Source of the DNA: Planctomycetota bacterium
Lineage (GTDB): Bacteria > Planctomycetota > Phycisphaerae > Sedimentisphaerales > Anaerohalosphaeraceae
DNA length: 54,295 nt
Assembly (NCBI GenBank): GCA_019456225.1
Contig: VRUI01000028.1
Span: 1 to 54,295 of the forward strand
Direction: 5' to 3'
Positions 16,519 through 24,915 of this stretch are shown here, in pieces. Both the position numbers and the translations under genes were made by a program. Under the pieces are notes generated by a model. The model made no database searches, was not told where the DNA came from, and worked only from the letters and a program-made list of their open reading frames with translations. Every line of letters starts with the position of its first letter. Within the stretch, counting starts at the first letter, position 1.

Positions 16519-16809
16519 ATGAGCGACGAACTTGTGACTATTGCGAAATTCAATACTGCTTTTGAAGCAGAGTCTGCTAAGGACAGTCTGGAAGCTAACG
16601 ATATTAAGGCGGCTGTTGTCGGCGATGATCTCGTTACCATGATGGTTCCGATGCCCGAGGTTACCGTTGAGCTGAAGGTTTTTGCCAAAGACGCCGAACG
16701 GGCGAAAGCTGTTCTTGAGACCCATAAGAAGCAATGTCAGGAAGCCGTTGATGCTGAAACTGATGCTGAGGTCGCCGGCGATGATGACGAAACCGTGGAG
16801 GACGCTTAG
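16519..16809 (+). CDS. DUF2007 domain protein (putative signal-transducing)
   Basis: 96 residues. The opening LVTIAKFNTAFEAESAKDSL, then EANDIKAAVVGDD and VTVELKVFAKDAERAKAVLE, fit the DUF2007 ferredoxin-like fold; the last 25 residues are acidic. Family members are thought to have a signalling or adaptor role, with no firm function. AGAGGAA precedes the ATG. Its stop is immediately followed by the TTG start of scpA, so translation of the two is probably coupled. Confidence 0.85.
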   Translation: MSDELVTIAKFNTAFEAESAKDSLEANDIKAAVVGDDLVTMMVPMPEVTVELKVFAKDAERAKAVLETHKKQCQEAVDAETDAEVAGDDDETVEDA

Positions 16810-17805
16810 TTGTCGCAATACAGGGTAAATCTTGATATTTTTGCCGGTCCGCTTGATCTGCTGCTTTACCTGGTGCGCAAGGACGAGGTCGATATTTACG
16901 ATATTCCGATCAAGACGGTTACCGGTGAGTATATTAAATATATCGAGATGCTCAAGCTGTTTGATATCGAGCTTGCCGGCGATTTTCTGGTGATGGCCGC
17001 GACGCTGATGGAGATCAAGTCGGTGATGCTGCTTCCGAGGGTGGAAGAGGAAAGCGATGAAGAAGCCGAAAGCACCGATCCGCGTGCAGAGCTTGTTCGC
17101 CAACTACTCGAGTATAAGAAATTCAAGGACGCTGCCAATATGCTGGACGATTCGGCGGCAGTTCGTAAGCAACGGTTTACGCGGCCAGACGCGATCATCT
17201 CGAAACTCAAACCTCAGGAAGAACCCGAGCTGGACCTTGACGAGGTTAGTATCTGGACGCTGCTCGAAGCGTTTGACGCGATCATGCAGGAGACGGGTAA
17301 CTACCAGAACTTTGAGCATATCCACGATGATACTTCGATCGATTTTTATCAGATCGAGATTCTTCACCGGCTTCAGACGGAAGGGCCGAGAACTTTCGCA
17401 GAGCTGTTTGCCGATAAGACAGACAAACTGCAGATGATCGGGGTTTTACTCGGTCTGCTGGAACTTATGAAGAGCGAGCTTATCTGGGCCGAACAGAGCG
17501 AGTACGTCGGGGAGATTCGGATACGCGCAAAAACGGAGGTGCCTGCAGAAAAGGCTGTACAGGACGCGATCTATAAGAACCAGGAAGAAGAAGCACTCGC
17601 CCAGCAAAATGCGGCGGCGCAACAGAGCAAAAATGCTGAGAAAAGTGACGAAGGTTTCTTACCGGAAAGCAGTTCGGAGATTGACAAGGTCGATACATTG
17701 GAAGAAATTACACCTCCTATTGCCATTGCCGAACTGCCGGCCATCGAGCAGGACGGACAGATCTTGCCTGTTGACAGTGCCCTGGAGCAGGAAAAAAGCG
17801 AATAA
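16810..17805 (+). CDS. scpA: Segregation and condensation protein A
   Basis: Kleisin subunit of the SMC condensin complex, acting in chromosome organisation. The opening YRVNLDIFAGPLDLLLYLVRKDEVDIYDIPI is the classical ScpA start (motif given here across the first 35 residues in shortened form: FAGPLDLLLYLV), followed by GDFLVMAATLMEIKS. The C-terminal winged-helix part contains FAELFADKTDKLQMIGVLLG. 331 residues, somewhat long because of an acidic C-terminal tail (about 270-331). TTG start directly after the DUF2007 stop. scpB, often adjacent, is not in this window. Confidence 0.95.
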   Translation: MSQYRVNLDIFAGPLDLLLYLVRKDEVDIYDIPIKTVTGEYIKYIEMLKLFDIELAGDFLVMAATLMEIKSVMLLPRVEEESDEEAESTDPRAELVRQLLEYKKFKDAANMLDDSAAVRKQRFTRPDAIISKLKPQEEPELDLDEVSIWTLLEAFDAIMQETGNYQNFEHIHDDTSIDFYQIEILHRLQTEGPRTFAELFADKTDKLQMIGVLLGLLELMKSELIWAEQSEYVGEIRIRAKTEVPAEKAVQDAIYKNQEEEALAQQNAAAQQSKNAEKSDEGFLPESSSEIDKVDTLEEITPPIAIAELPAIEQDGQILPVDSALEQEKSE

Positions 17806-17832
17806 TCTCTTTTTTTTGGTCCGAATAAATGT

Positions 17833-17861
17833 TTGACATTTCTGCTTGAAGCGATTAATAT
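17833..17861 (+). promoter_or_regulatory. Promoter of trxA
   Basis: Perfect -35 TTGACA (17833-17838), 17-bp spacer, -10 TAATAT (17856-17861). The thioredoxin gene starts about 60 bases downstream. Confidence 0.8.
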
Positions 17862-17924
17862 GTGTGCGATTGATTGGAATAGTTATTTAAGGATAGCCTT
17901 TTTGAAAATTTGAAAGGATTTGAT

Positions 17925-18317
17925 ATGACTGAAAATATAATTGAATTGACTGATGCGACGTTTGATGAGATCGTAAACAGCTCTGAGATTCCTGTTCTTG
18001 TGGATTTCTGGGCTCCGTGGTGCGGTCCGTGCAAGATGATCGCCCCGCTGGTTGACGAGATAGCCGAGGAATATGCCGAAAAAGCGAAGATTTGCAAGGT
18101 TAACACCGATGAGCACCGCGAGGCGGCTGTAGAGTACGCCATCAACGCGATCCCGACCGTTATACTGTTCCAGGATGGGCAGATCGCAAAGAAGTGGGTT
18201 GGAATGGTCACTAAAAAGGATATGACCAAAGAGATCGATGCAGTCATCAATGAACTTCTGAAAAAAGCAGAAGCAGCAGAAGCAGAAGCAGCGGAAGCAG
18301 CGGAAGTTGAAGAATAA
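17925..18317 (+). CDS. trxA: Thioredoxin
   Basis: Cytoplasmic disulfide reductase; 130 residues. The active site WCGPC (in VDFWAPWCGPCKMIAPLVDE) and the cis-Pro segment NAIPTVILF are intact. About 20 extra residues at the C-terminus form an Ala/Glu-rich tail (AEAAEAEAAEAAEVEE), absent from typical 105-110-residue thioredoxins. The ATG at 17925 has GAAAGGA 7 bases upstream; the upstream in-frame ATG would lack an SD. It has its own promoter and terminator. Confidence 0.96.
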   Translation: MTENIIELTDATFDEIVNSSEIPVLVDFWAPWCGPCKMIAPLVDEIAEEYAEKAKICKVNTDEHREAAVEYAINAIPTVILFQDGQIAKKWVGMVTKKDMTKEIDAVINELLKKAEAAEAEAAEAAEVEE

Positions 18318-18352
18318 TAAAAGGCCTGTCTCGCAGGTACAGGCAAATATTT

Positions 18353-18397
18353 AACGCCGGATAGCGGTTTTTAGTCGCTTACCGGCGTTTTTTTTGC
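18353..18397 (+). terminator. Terminator of trxA
   Basis: A stem AACGCCGG..AGCG (from 18353) pairs with CGCTTACCGGCGTT (18376-18389), with two mismatches, followed by eight T residues. Confidence 0.82.
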
Positions 18398-18468
18398 TAG
18401 ATTTACGTGATCCGAAAATCCCTCAGTTAACCCAATTCACCTAAACCCCCGAAAAAAGCTCCCGGAGC

Positions 18469-18698
18469 TAATGGCACTGTCATATTTTGACGACCCTGTA
18501 TTGACAGCTTAACCATCCGCACGACTGTTTTTTTCAATTTAATCGAACGTTAATGTTTTTCTGCCTCTCTGGCCGATATTTTATGGGACCTCTCCGGCTT
18601 TTCTCTCGATTTTTAAGCCAGAGAGGTTATTATGAATGCAAATCTATCGTCTTACGCTAACAAAGTCAATATTGGATTTATATATGACAGTGCCATTA
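18469..18698. mobile_element. MITE-like element with perfect 17-bp terminal inverted repeats
   Basis: TAATGGCACTGTCATAT at 18469-18485 is repeated exactly, inverted, at 18682-18698. The 230-bp unit has no coding frame and contains an internal perfect 10-bp inverted pair (CCTCTCTGGC at 18564-18573, GCCAGAGAGG at 18617-18626). This suggests a non-autonomous transposon or an insertion-sequence relic. The transposase family and target duplication were not identified. Confidence 0.6.
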
Positions 18699-18802
18699 AC
18701 CTCAGGGGTCGTTTCGTTTGTGTCACATTTGTAAATTTCTTAAATTTAAACATTTATTTCGTGAAATCCGTCAAATCTGCGGTTAAATTACCTTTTCAAG
18801 TG

Positions 18803-18808
18803 TATAAT
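18803..18808 (+). promoter_or_regulatory. -10 box of the hldD promoter
   Basis: A perfect TATAAT lies 42 bp before the hldD start. No good -35 is seen at the right spacing, so only the -10 is supported. Confidence 0.4.
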
Positions 18809-18850
18809 TAAAATCTTACGAATTTGAATACCCTGATTGGAGTTTTAATA

Positions 18851-19828
18851 ATGATCATAGTCACTGGCGGAGCAGGATTTATTGGTTCTGCGATAGTCGC
18901 GGCACTTAACAAAAGAGGTATCACCGACATTCTCATCGTCGACGAACTCGGTACAGACGAGAAGTGGAAAAACCTTCGCAAACTTTCCTATACCGATTAT
19001 GTCGAAGCGGAACAATTCTACGAAGAGCTTTCGGTCGGCAAGATCGAAGACGACGTTCAGGCCGTCTTCCACATGGGCGCGTGCTCGGACACCACCGAAA
19101 AGAACTGCTCGTTTCTGGTAAACAACAACTTCGAATGCACAAAACTCCTGGCTAACCGCACCGTCGAAAATGGCAGCAGGTTCATCTATGCCTCAAGCGC
19201 GGCGACCTACGGCGACGGTGAAAAGGGGTTTGTCGACGACGAAAAAAACATCGGCGATCTCATACCCCTTAACATGTATGGATACTCAAAACAGATGTTC
19301 GACCTGTGGGCAAAAAATCTCGGCCTCTTGGACCGCATCGCCGGCCTGAAATTCTTCAACGTCTACGGACCCAACGAATATCACAAGGGCAAAATGAAAA
19401 GCTTCGTAGTCAAGGCCTTCGAGCAGATCAACGAATTGGGCTACGTAAATCTCTTCAAGTCCTACAAGACAGAATACGCAGACGGCGCCCAGGAAAGAGA
19501 CTTCCTCTACATCAAAGACTGCGTGGACATGACTCTGTTCTTTATGGACAACCCCGAAGTCAACGGCATATACAACCTCGGCACGTCCACGGCCCGCAAC
19601 TGGAACGACCTGGCAAAAGCGACCTTCACGGCGATGGGCAAAGAAACAAAGATCGAATACATTCCAATGCCGGAAGAACTGCAGGGCAAATACCAGTACT
19701 ACACCTGCGCAGACATCACAAAATTGCGAAACGCCGGATACGACAAAGAGACGACATCCCTCGAAAACGCAATAAAAGACTACGTACAGAACTACCTGCA
19801 AAAAGATGAATACCTCGGAGCCGATTAA
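18851..19828 (+). CDS. hldD: ADP-L-glycero-D-manno-heptose 6-epimerase
   Basis: NAD(P)-dependent short-chain epimerase making the heptose donor for lipopolysaccharide inner core. 325 residues (family about 310-330). Motifs: GGAGFIGSAIV at the N-terminus, HMGACSDTTEKN, SSAATYG, MYGYSK (catalytic Tyr/Lys) and FFNVYGPNEYHKG, all typical of RfaD/HldD. The ATG at 18851 is chosen because TGGAG lies 8 bases upstream and the Rossmann strand starts there; an upstream in-frame ATG (18824) lacks this. It implies a Gram-negative LPS-type envelope. Confidence 0.95.
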   Translation: MIIVTGGAGFIGSAIVAALNKRGITDILIVDELGTDEKWKNLRKLSYTDYVEAEQFYEELSVGKIEDDVQAVFHMGACSDTTEKNCSFLVNNNFECTKLLANRTVENGSRFIYASSAATYGDGEKGFVDDEKNIGDLIPLNMYGYSKQMFDLWAKNLGLLDRIAGLKFFNVYGPNEYHKGKMKSFVVKAFEQINELGYVNLFKSYKTEYADGAQERDFLYIKDCVDMTLFFMDNPEVNGIYNLGTSTARNWNDLAKATFTAMGKETKIEYIPMPEELQGKYQYYTCADITKLRNAGYDKETTSLENAIKDYVQNYLQKDEYLGAD

Positions 19829-19839
19829 ACGGAACCATC

Positions 19840-20394
19840 ATGCCTCATCCAGCATACCACATCGGTGTCAACTCGTTCTTCGGCCTTGCCCTTCGCCGCT
19901 GGGTGGACCCGTTCGTCATTGTTGCAGTCAATGTGATCATTGACCTGGAAGTTTTGTTCTCATCAGGCTTTCCAGACTCTCACCGCCACTGGTACTTCCA
20001 TACGTTCCTGGTCGGCGGGATCATCGGTGCGGTGTTCGGGATGCTCTGCTGGTTATTTAGAGGCATCATCAGCCGGGCAATGAAACTTGTCCGAATCCAA
20101 TACAAACCAAAACTCTGGAAAATGTGCGTCGCCGGAACACTGGGAGTCTGGGTGCATGTGCTTATGGACGGATTAGTCAGTTGGGATGTCCAGCCATTTA
20201 GACCATTCACCAACAGCAGAGCACTCTGGAGAATGTTCAAGCACACATACCCGGTCGACCAGGTCCGCCGCTGGATATTCATAATCTCCGTAATCTTTTC
20301 GGTTGCGGCAGTGATACTATATATACTCGCGGTAAAAAAATTCAACAAAAGCAGCGCCGAAGCTAAGGACGTGTCATGCAAATCCGAAATTTGA
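19840..20394 (+). CDS. Membrane protein, metal-dependent-hydrolase-like (YdjM/DUF457 type)
   Basis: 184 residues, about four hydrophobic segments. HxxW-FHT (DSHRHWYFHTFLVGG), the early H (PHPAYHIG) and the segment VHVLMDGLVSWD, with conserved His/Asp at membrane boundaries, resemble the inner-membrane metal-dependent hydrolase family. It begins 11 bp after hldD on the same strand, so the two are probably co-transcribed. Substrate unknown; a role in envelope lipids is conceivable but not shown. Confidence 0.65.
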   Translation: MPHPAYHIGVNSFFGLALRRWVDPFVIVAVNVIIDLEVLFSSGFPDSHRHWYFHTFLVGGIIGAVFGMLCWLFRGIISRAMKLVRIQYKPKLWKMCVAGTLGVWVHVLMDGLVSWDVQPFRPFTNSRALWRMFKHTYPVDQVRRWIFIISVIFSVAAVILYILAVKKFNKSSAEAKDVSCKSEI

Positions 20395-20479
20395 ATATCC
20401 GATAACGAACAAGGAACACCCAATATCCAACAAAGATCGCTTGAAGGTGCCTTTGAGAATATATCGACAATTTCTCCCC

Positions 20480-20508
20480 TTGCAATCGCCCCCCGGAACA
20501 TGTATAAT
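20480..20508 (+). promoter_or_regulatory. Promoter of tyrS
   Basis: -35 TTGCAA (20480-20485), 17-bp spacer, perfect -10 TATAAT (20503-20508). The tyrS ATG is 49 bp downstream. Confidence 0.78.
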
Positions 20509-20556
20509 CATCGGAACCATTAACCGGATATTTTAATATTTTATGAGATTTACCCA

Positions 20557-21762
20557 ATGTCTGACAATATCGCAGAACAGATCAAACTGCTAAAACGCGG
20601 AACCGTCGAGATTTTCCGTGAGGACGAACTGGCCCAGCGTATGACTATCGCCGCCAAAGAAGGCCGCCAGCTCCGTGTAAAGCTCGGAATGGACCCGACC
20701 GCACCGGATATTCACCTCGGCCATACCGTCGTGCTGCGAAAACTGCGACAGTTTCAGGACCTCGGCCATAAGGCTGTGCTGATCATCGGCGACTATACAG
20801 CCCGCATCGGCGACCCCACCGGCCAGAACTCGACCCGTCCGATACTCGACCCCGACCAGATCAAGTCTAATGCGGAAACCTACTTCGCACAAGCCGGCAA
20901 GATACTCGACACATCCGAAGACAAATGCGAAATACGGTACAATGGAGAATGGCTCGCAGGGATGCGGCTTGCCGATGTCATCAAGCTGACCGGCTCGATG
21001 ACCATCGCCCAGATGCTCGAGCGCGACACCTTCGAGCAGCGATACAAAAAAGGCGAACCGATCGGCATACACGAATTCCTTTACCCGCTGATGCAGGGTT
21101 ACGACTCTGTAATGATAAAGAGCGATGTCGAGCTTGGCGGAACCGACCAGACGTTTAACAACCTCGTCGGCCGCGACCTCCAGCGTCAGGACGGTCAGCC
21201 GCCGCAGATCGTTATCACAATGCCGATCCTCGTCGGACTCGACGGCAAGGAAAAAATGAGCAAGTCCAAAAATAACTACATCGGAGTAACCGACGAGCCA
21301 AAGGACATGTTCGGAAAGGCGATGAGCATCTCCGACGAGATGATGGAAAACTACTACACACTGCTGACCGACCTGGGCGAAGAAAAGATCGCAGAGCTTA
21401 TCGACCCGTCAAAGACCCATCCAAAAGAAGCAAAAGTCCTGCTCGGCAAAATGATCGTAAAGCAATTTTACAACGAAGCAACAGCAGAACTGGCGGCAAC
21501 CGAATTCAACAATGTATTCGCACAGAACAAACTACCTGACGACATCCCGGAAGTCGAAATCGCCGCGGAACCGATAACCGCCGCAAAACTCCTGCTCCAC
21601 TGCAAACTGGTCGCAAGCGGAGGCGACGCAAAAAGAATGATAAAACAATCGGCGGCAAGTATAGACGACGAAAAGATCGCCGACCCCAACGCTGAAATTA
21701 ACCCGGCAGACGGAATGATACTAAGAGTAGGAAAAAGAAAATTCGCAAAACTGAAATTATAA
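20557..21762 (+). CDS. tyrS: Tyrosine--tRNA ligase
   Basis: Class I synthetase charging tRNA-Tyr; 401 residues. GMDPTAPDIHLGHTVVLRKL carries the HIGH-type motif, followed by GDYTARIGDPTG. Tyr binding is around HEFLYPLMQGYDSV, the KMSKS loop is KEKMSKSKNN, and the C-terminal S4 RNA-binding domain spans about 335-400 (AAKLLLHCKLVASGGDAKRM). This form matches the TyrZ-like bacterial branch (LGHTVVLRK). It has its own promoter (20480-20508). Confidence 0.96.
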   Translation: MSDNIAEQIKLLKRGTVEIFREDELAQRMTIAAKEGRQLRVKLGMDPTAPDIHLGHTVVLRKLRQFQDLGHKAVLIIGDYTARIGDPTGQNSTRPILDPDQIKSNAETYFAQAGKILDTSEDKCEIRYNGEWLAGMRLADVIKLTGSMTIAQMLERDTFEQRYKKGEPIGIHEFLYPLMQGYDSVMIKSDVELGGTDQTFNNLVGRDLQRQDGQPPQIVITMPILVGLDGKEKMSKSKNNYIGVTDEPKDMFGKAMSISDEMMENYYTLLTDLGEEKIAELIDPSKTHPKEAKVLLGKMIVKQFYNEATAELAATEFNNVFAQNKLPDDIPEVEIAAEPITAAKLLLHCKLVASGGDAKRMIKQSAASIDDEKIADPNAEINPADGMILRVGKRKFAKLKL

Positions 21763-21831
21763 AAAATAATCCGCGTAATCTGCGTAATCCGCGGATAAAA
21801 AACAAAACATGAATATATCTGCGAGCAAAAA

Positions 21832-22413
21832 ATGAATATACCAACAATCGAAAACCCAAATAAATACACAGGTCTTTACGTCGTTGATTTCGGTGAAACT
21901 TCGAGCGTTGGCTTTACCGCCGTCGAAGTTGCCGAACTGCTTGAAAGTGAAAAATACGCCGACATCAAGGTTTACAAAATACACGGAGCGTATCCGGACG
22001 GTAAGATGGAACTGAAAGGGGTGCCGTCTGGAATCTTTCAGCTTGAAATGGGGATGTTCTTCTACGCAGGAACCGAAAGCACATCCGAAAAAGAGTACGA
22101 CAACCTGGTCGCCCTCGCCGAAACAACGCTGCCGCCATGCCGGGCGAAGGTCGAGCTTGCAAAGATAACAGACGACCTTTACACGACGGCGATCATCTAC
22201 CCAGCCGAGTACAACGACGAAGTAAGCAGTTGGCTGATTGAAATCGACTACTCAACGTCAGGCGCAGCTGCCGGCGGAATAGAAGCGGTAACCTCTTTCA
22301 ACGAACAGAAAACCAAAACCATCCAGTCCCATCAATTACACGCAGCCGATGCATACAAAAACAAAACCGGCGAAGAACTGTTAAGCGTAGCCAAACAAGC
22401 GATCCAAAGATGA
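21832..22413 (+). CDS. Conserved hypothetical protein
   Basis: 193 residues; not recognised. It has no signal peptide or membrane segment, an acidic composition, and phrases such as TGLYVVDFGETSSVGFTAVE at the start and WLIEIDYSTSGAAAGG later. Its stop overlaps the ATG of a small basic protein by four bases, so they are translationally coupled. The close coupling, clean codon use and tail ending at a shared terminator argue for a real gene. Function unknown. Confidence 0.8.
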   Translation: MNIPTIENPNKYTGLYVVDFGETSSVGFTAVEVAELLESEKYADIKVYKIHGAYPDGKMELKGVPSGIFQLEMGMFFYAGTESTSEKEYDNLVALAETTLPPCRAKVELAKITDDLYTTAIIYPAEYNDEVSSWLIEIDYSTSGAAAGGIEAVTSFNEQKTKTIQSHQLHAADAYKNKTGEELLSVAKQAIQR

Positions 22414-22604
22414 TCCGCCGCCGAAAAAAAACAGGCTCAATACTTGGCTCTGTCGCCGGGGCAATAATGAACCTGTTCACAAAAAAAACACCCCCGAATC
22501 ACCTCAAAAACGCTGATTTTCCCGCCTCAACCCAAAAAATCGGCATTCGCTTCACAAAAAAAATACGCGACAAATTCAGAAATAAATGGCTTAAAAAAAG
22601 ATAA
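22410..22604 (+). CDS. Small basic protein coupled to the preceding gene
   Basis: 64 residues, strongly Lys/Arg-rich. A short hydrophobic core (GSILGSVAGAIMNLFTK) is followed by the segment STQKIGIRFTKKIRDKFRNK. I recall similar tails (GIRFT..IRD.FR..W) in planctomycete small proteins, but that is memory, not a search. The start overlaps the upstream stop (ATGA). It may bind nucleic acid or the partner protein; this is a guess from its charge only. Confidence 0.7.
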   Translation: MIRRRKKTGSILGSVAGAIMNLFTKKTPPNHLKNADFPASTQKIGIRFTKKIRDKFRNKWLKKR

Positions 22605-22680
22605 CTCCCACCTTTTGCAAAATAATTAAAGAATTTTGCGGCCACCGCCGATAATATAGTTAATAAAGTTTTCTCCCCTC

Positions 22681-22728
22681 AAGAAAACACCGAGAAACCC
22701 CAAGCTTCTCGATGTTTTCTTTTTTTTG
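22681..22728 (+). terminator. Terminator after the 22410-22604 gene
   Basis: A 16-bp stem (AAGAAAACACCGAGAA with TTCTCGATGTTTTCTT, one mismatch) is followed by a T run and lies 77 bp past the stop codon. Confidence 0.85.
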
Positions 22729-22738
22729 CGCCCACACT

Positions 22739-22766
22739 TATTGCTGATTGCTAATCGCTAATCGCT
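22739..22766. repeat. GCTAAT-type dispersed repeat
   Basis: TTGCTGATTGCTAATCGCTA and similar words recur at 36438-36460, 42062-42085 and 42250-42275, always intergenic. The following 22770-22933 holds a GC-rich stretch before the topoisomerase start, with no clear promoter. Confidence 0.55.
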
Positions 22767-22933
22767 CTTTTTGGTTCAGTCTGGCCCAAACCACGCCGAT
22801 ATTAAAAACATCAAAGGCTCTCTGTGCAGGCTAAGCGGCGAGAGGCCGCATTTTATGGGCCGTTGCGTAAAAAGTTATACAAAGTGTGCCGCTCCGCACG
22901 CGATCGCTACAAATACAGGCAGGTAAAACAAAT

Positions 22934-24856
22934 ATGAATTGCAACGACAAAACTCAATCTCTAAGCAGCCTCACCGGAACCGTCCGCGACATGTTCCGCC
23001 AGGCTTTTGTACTTTTGCCATGGTTCTGCAAAAACTGTCCGACAGAAAACTACACCGTAAAAAATTACCAATCGGTACTGGACCCGATCAAATCACTCAA
23101 GCGAAACAAGCCGATGTTTTTCGGCGAACTGGAATTCTTTGACCAGGCAAACGCCGCCCTTGCCGATTTTTATGATTCTTTCAATCCCGAAGGCAACACG
23201 AAATCAAACGCAGAAGCCATCGACACTTATCGCCTGGCGTGGTCAAGCGCCTGGAAAAACAAAATCCACCTGCAGCTCAGAAGCACCGAAACAAAGATCA
23301 TGAAATATCTCTACGAGATTCTCGACGGCGGAAACCATGTCCACCTTCCCGAACTGCAGGCACTGGCCAGGCAGATCGGACCCGACGTTGTCGCGCCCGC
23401 GCGCTGCGTCAGCGTAACCAACGGATGGGATCCCAATGACGCCTTCGCCGGCAAAACAAAGAAACTGAACGCTCTCATCGAAAAAATCTTCCCCGGCGGC
23501 GAAGTTAATTTCGATACACAGCACCACGTAAGAACCAACGAACCTGTAGAATTCAAGAACTACCAGCAGTTGGTAAAAGATCGAAAACACGCCGCCTGGC
23601 TGAGATTCGTCGAAATATTCGATGGCGAGATCTGGCACCCGACCATAGACAGCGCGACCCTGCACAAACGGCTCGTTCAGGAAGGCCTCGAAGACTTTTT
23701 GCCCGCGACATTCCGCGGAAGGGTCGGCGTTGGAGCGGAGGGATACCCGCTAAGATTCTATACATACGCCGGGCTGGAACTGGACGCCATCCCGCTAAAC
23801 GATGTAGAGATGAATATGGATTACGCCGAGACCGACGAAAAATCATCGGGCGACCATCCCTGCGACGACAGTACATTCTACTGCCAGACGACGGCGATGG
23901 TAGGCACTGCAAAAACAAAATACTACACAGTCGATTATCGCCGCCGCGCACGCCATAAAAAATTCGCCAGCATTGAAGAACTCGCAAACTCGATCGATAA
24001 CATACGTCAGCGGCTGAGCATTCACGTAAACTCAAGCCACCGCGACACCGCAGTACGTTCGCTGATGTGCATGTTCATAGACCACACCTGCGCACGGATC
24101 GGAAACATGACATCCGCCAAAGCCGTAAAACAAACGTTCGGCGTAACGACACTGCTCACAAAAAAACACGCAAAGATACTAAAAGACAAGATCAAAATAA
24201 GCTATACCGGAAAACACGAACAACCGCAGATGCACACATTCAGACTGTTCAAAAAACCTGCAGACAAAAGAGCAAACCCGACAGAAGCGATCATCGCCGA
24301 AAAGTTAAAATCACTGATCCAGGAACAAAACGAATACCTCTTTACGAATGAGGACGGAAAACCGTATACACCGCAGCAGGTTAACGAATATTTCCGAGCC
24401 GACGAACCTTCGCCGGAATCGAACCTGCCGGAAGGCGGGGCGAATTCGCCCTGCACGGTGCATTGTTTCAGAAACTTCCATGCAACCCGCATGTTCGACG
24501 AGTTCGCACAGGAATATATCGACTTCGCCGATCAACCGCCATACAAGGAAGTGATCGCCGCATACAACGGACGCAAAGAAACCAAGTCCGCACATGCCGT
24601 TGTGGGAATCCTCCAGAAAATCGCAAACCACCTCGGAAACACGCCGGCGATCTGTAGAAAAGCATACATAGCCCCCGCCTCGCAGCTGCTGCTGTTTACA
24701 AGATTCGGATATCGACCGCCGGACGGACTGCTAAAAGACGTCTTCCACGACGAAATAGACGACCCGTACGGACTCGAAAAACAAAAACAATTCAAGTTCG
24801 CAAAGCAAAGAGCAAACACAGCAAAACGAAGAAAAAGAGTAAAAGCAAACGCTTAA
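22934..24856 (+). CDS. Type IB DNA topoisomerase, long form
   Basis: Relaxes supercoils by a 3'-phosphotyrosine nick. The C-terminal half has the type IB core: R388 in CARIGNMTSAKAVKQTFGVTT, K427 in SYTGKHEQ, R513 in CFRNFHATR, and Y578 in LGNTPAICRKAYIAP, matching the poxvirus/bacterial set of catalytic residues. About 640 residues, whereas bacterial type IB enzymes are usually about 330-380. The first 300 residues are an extra domain of unknown fold with Cys residues (CKNCPTENY). The ATG at 22934 was chosen over an upstream non-ATG start because a GGCAGG-type SD precedes it. The core resembles tyrosine recombinases, but the ICRKAYI ending argues for topoisomerase. Confidence 0.85.
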   Translation: MNCNDKTQSLSSLTGTVRDMFRQAFVLLPWFCKNCPTENYTVKNYQSVLDPIKSLKRNKPMFFGELEFFDQANAALADFYDSFNPEGNTKSNAEAIDTYRLAWSSAWKNKIHLQLRSTETKIMKYLYEILDGGNHVHLPELQALARQIGPDVVAPARCVSVTNGWDPNDAFAGKTKKLNALIEKIFPGGEVNFDTQHHVRTNEPVEFKNYQQLVKDRKHAAWLRFVEIFDGEIWHPTIDSATLHKRLVQEGLEDFLPATFRGRVGVGAEGYPLRFYTYAGLELDAIPLNDVEMNMDYAETDEKSSGDHPCDDSTFYCQTTAMVGTAKTKYYTVDYRRRARHKKFASIEELANSIDNIRQRLSIHVNSSHRDTAVRSLMCMFIDHTCARIGNMTSAKAVKQTFGVTTLLTKKHAKILKDKIKISYTGKHEQPQMHTFRLFKKPADKRANPTEAIIAEKLKSLIQEQNEYLFTNEDGKPYTPQQVNEYFRADEPSPESNLPEGGANSPCTVHCFRNFHATRMFDEFAQEYIDFADQPPYKEVIAAYNGRKETKSAHAVVGILQKIANHLGNTPAICRKAYIAPASQLLLFTRFGYRPPDGLLKDVFHDEIDDPYGLEKQKQFKFAKQRANTAKRRKRVKANA

Positions 24857-24857
24857 G

Positions 24858-24913
24858 AGTCACGACTCACGACTCACGCTTCACGCCTTTCGCTTTTCGC
24901 CTTACGCTTTACG
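24858..24913. repeat. CACGACTCACGC-type low-complexity repeat
   Basis: The run CGACTCACGACTCACGCTTC followed by CGCCTTTCGCTTTTCGCC and similar words lies between two convergent genes; a related run is at 35387-35421, after uvrC. Function unknown. Confidence 0.6.
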
Positions 24914-24915
24914 CT

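Noticed and set aside
22785-22875. Possible riboswitch before the topoisomerase (GGCCGCATTTTATGGGCC)
   Set aside because: A similar ATTTTATGGG word occurs inside the MITE-like element at 18579-18600, but no conserved secondary structure was seen.
23950-24856. Integrase or tyrosine recombinase
   Set aside because: Catalytic tyrosine context ICRKAYI and the ARIGN...TT and YTGKHEQ segments fit type IB topoisomerase; no att site or phage genes nearby.
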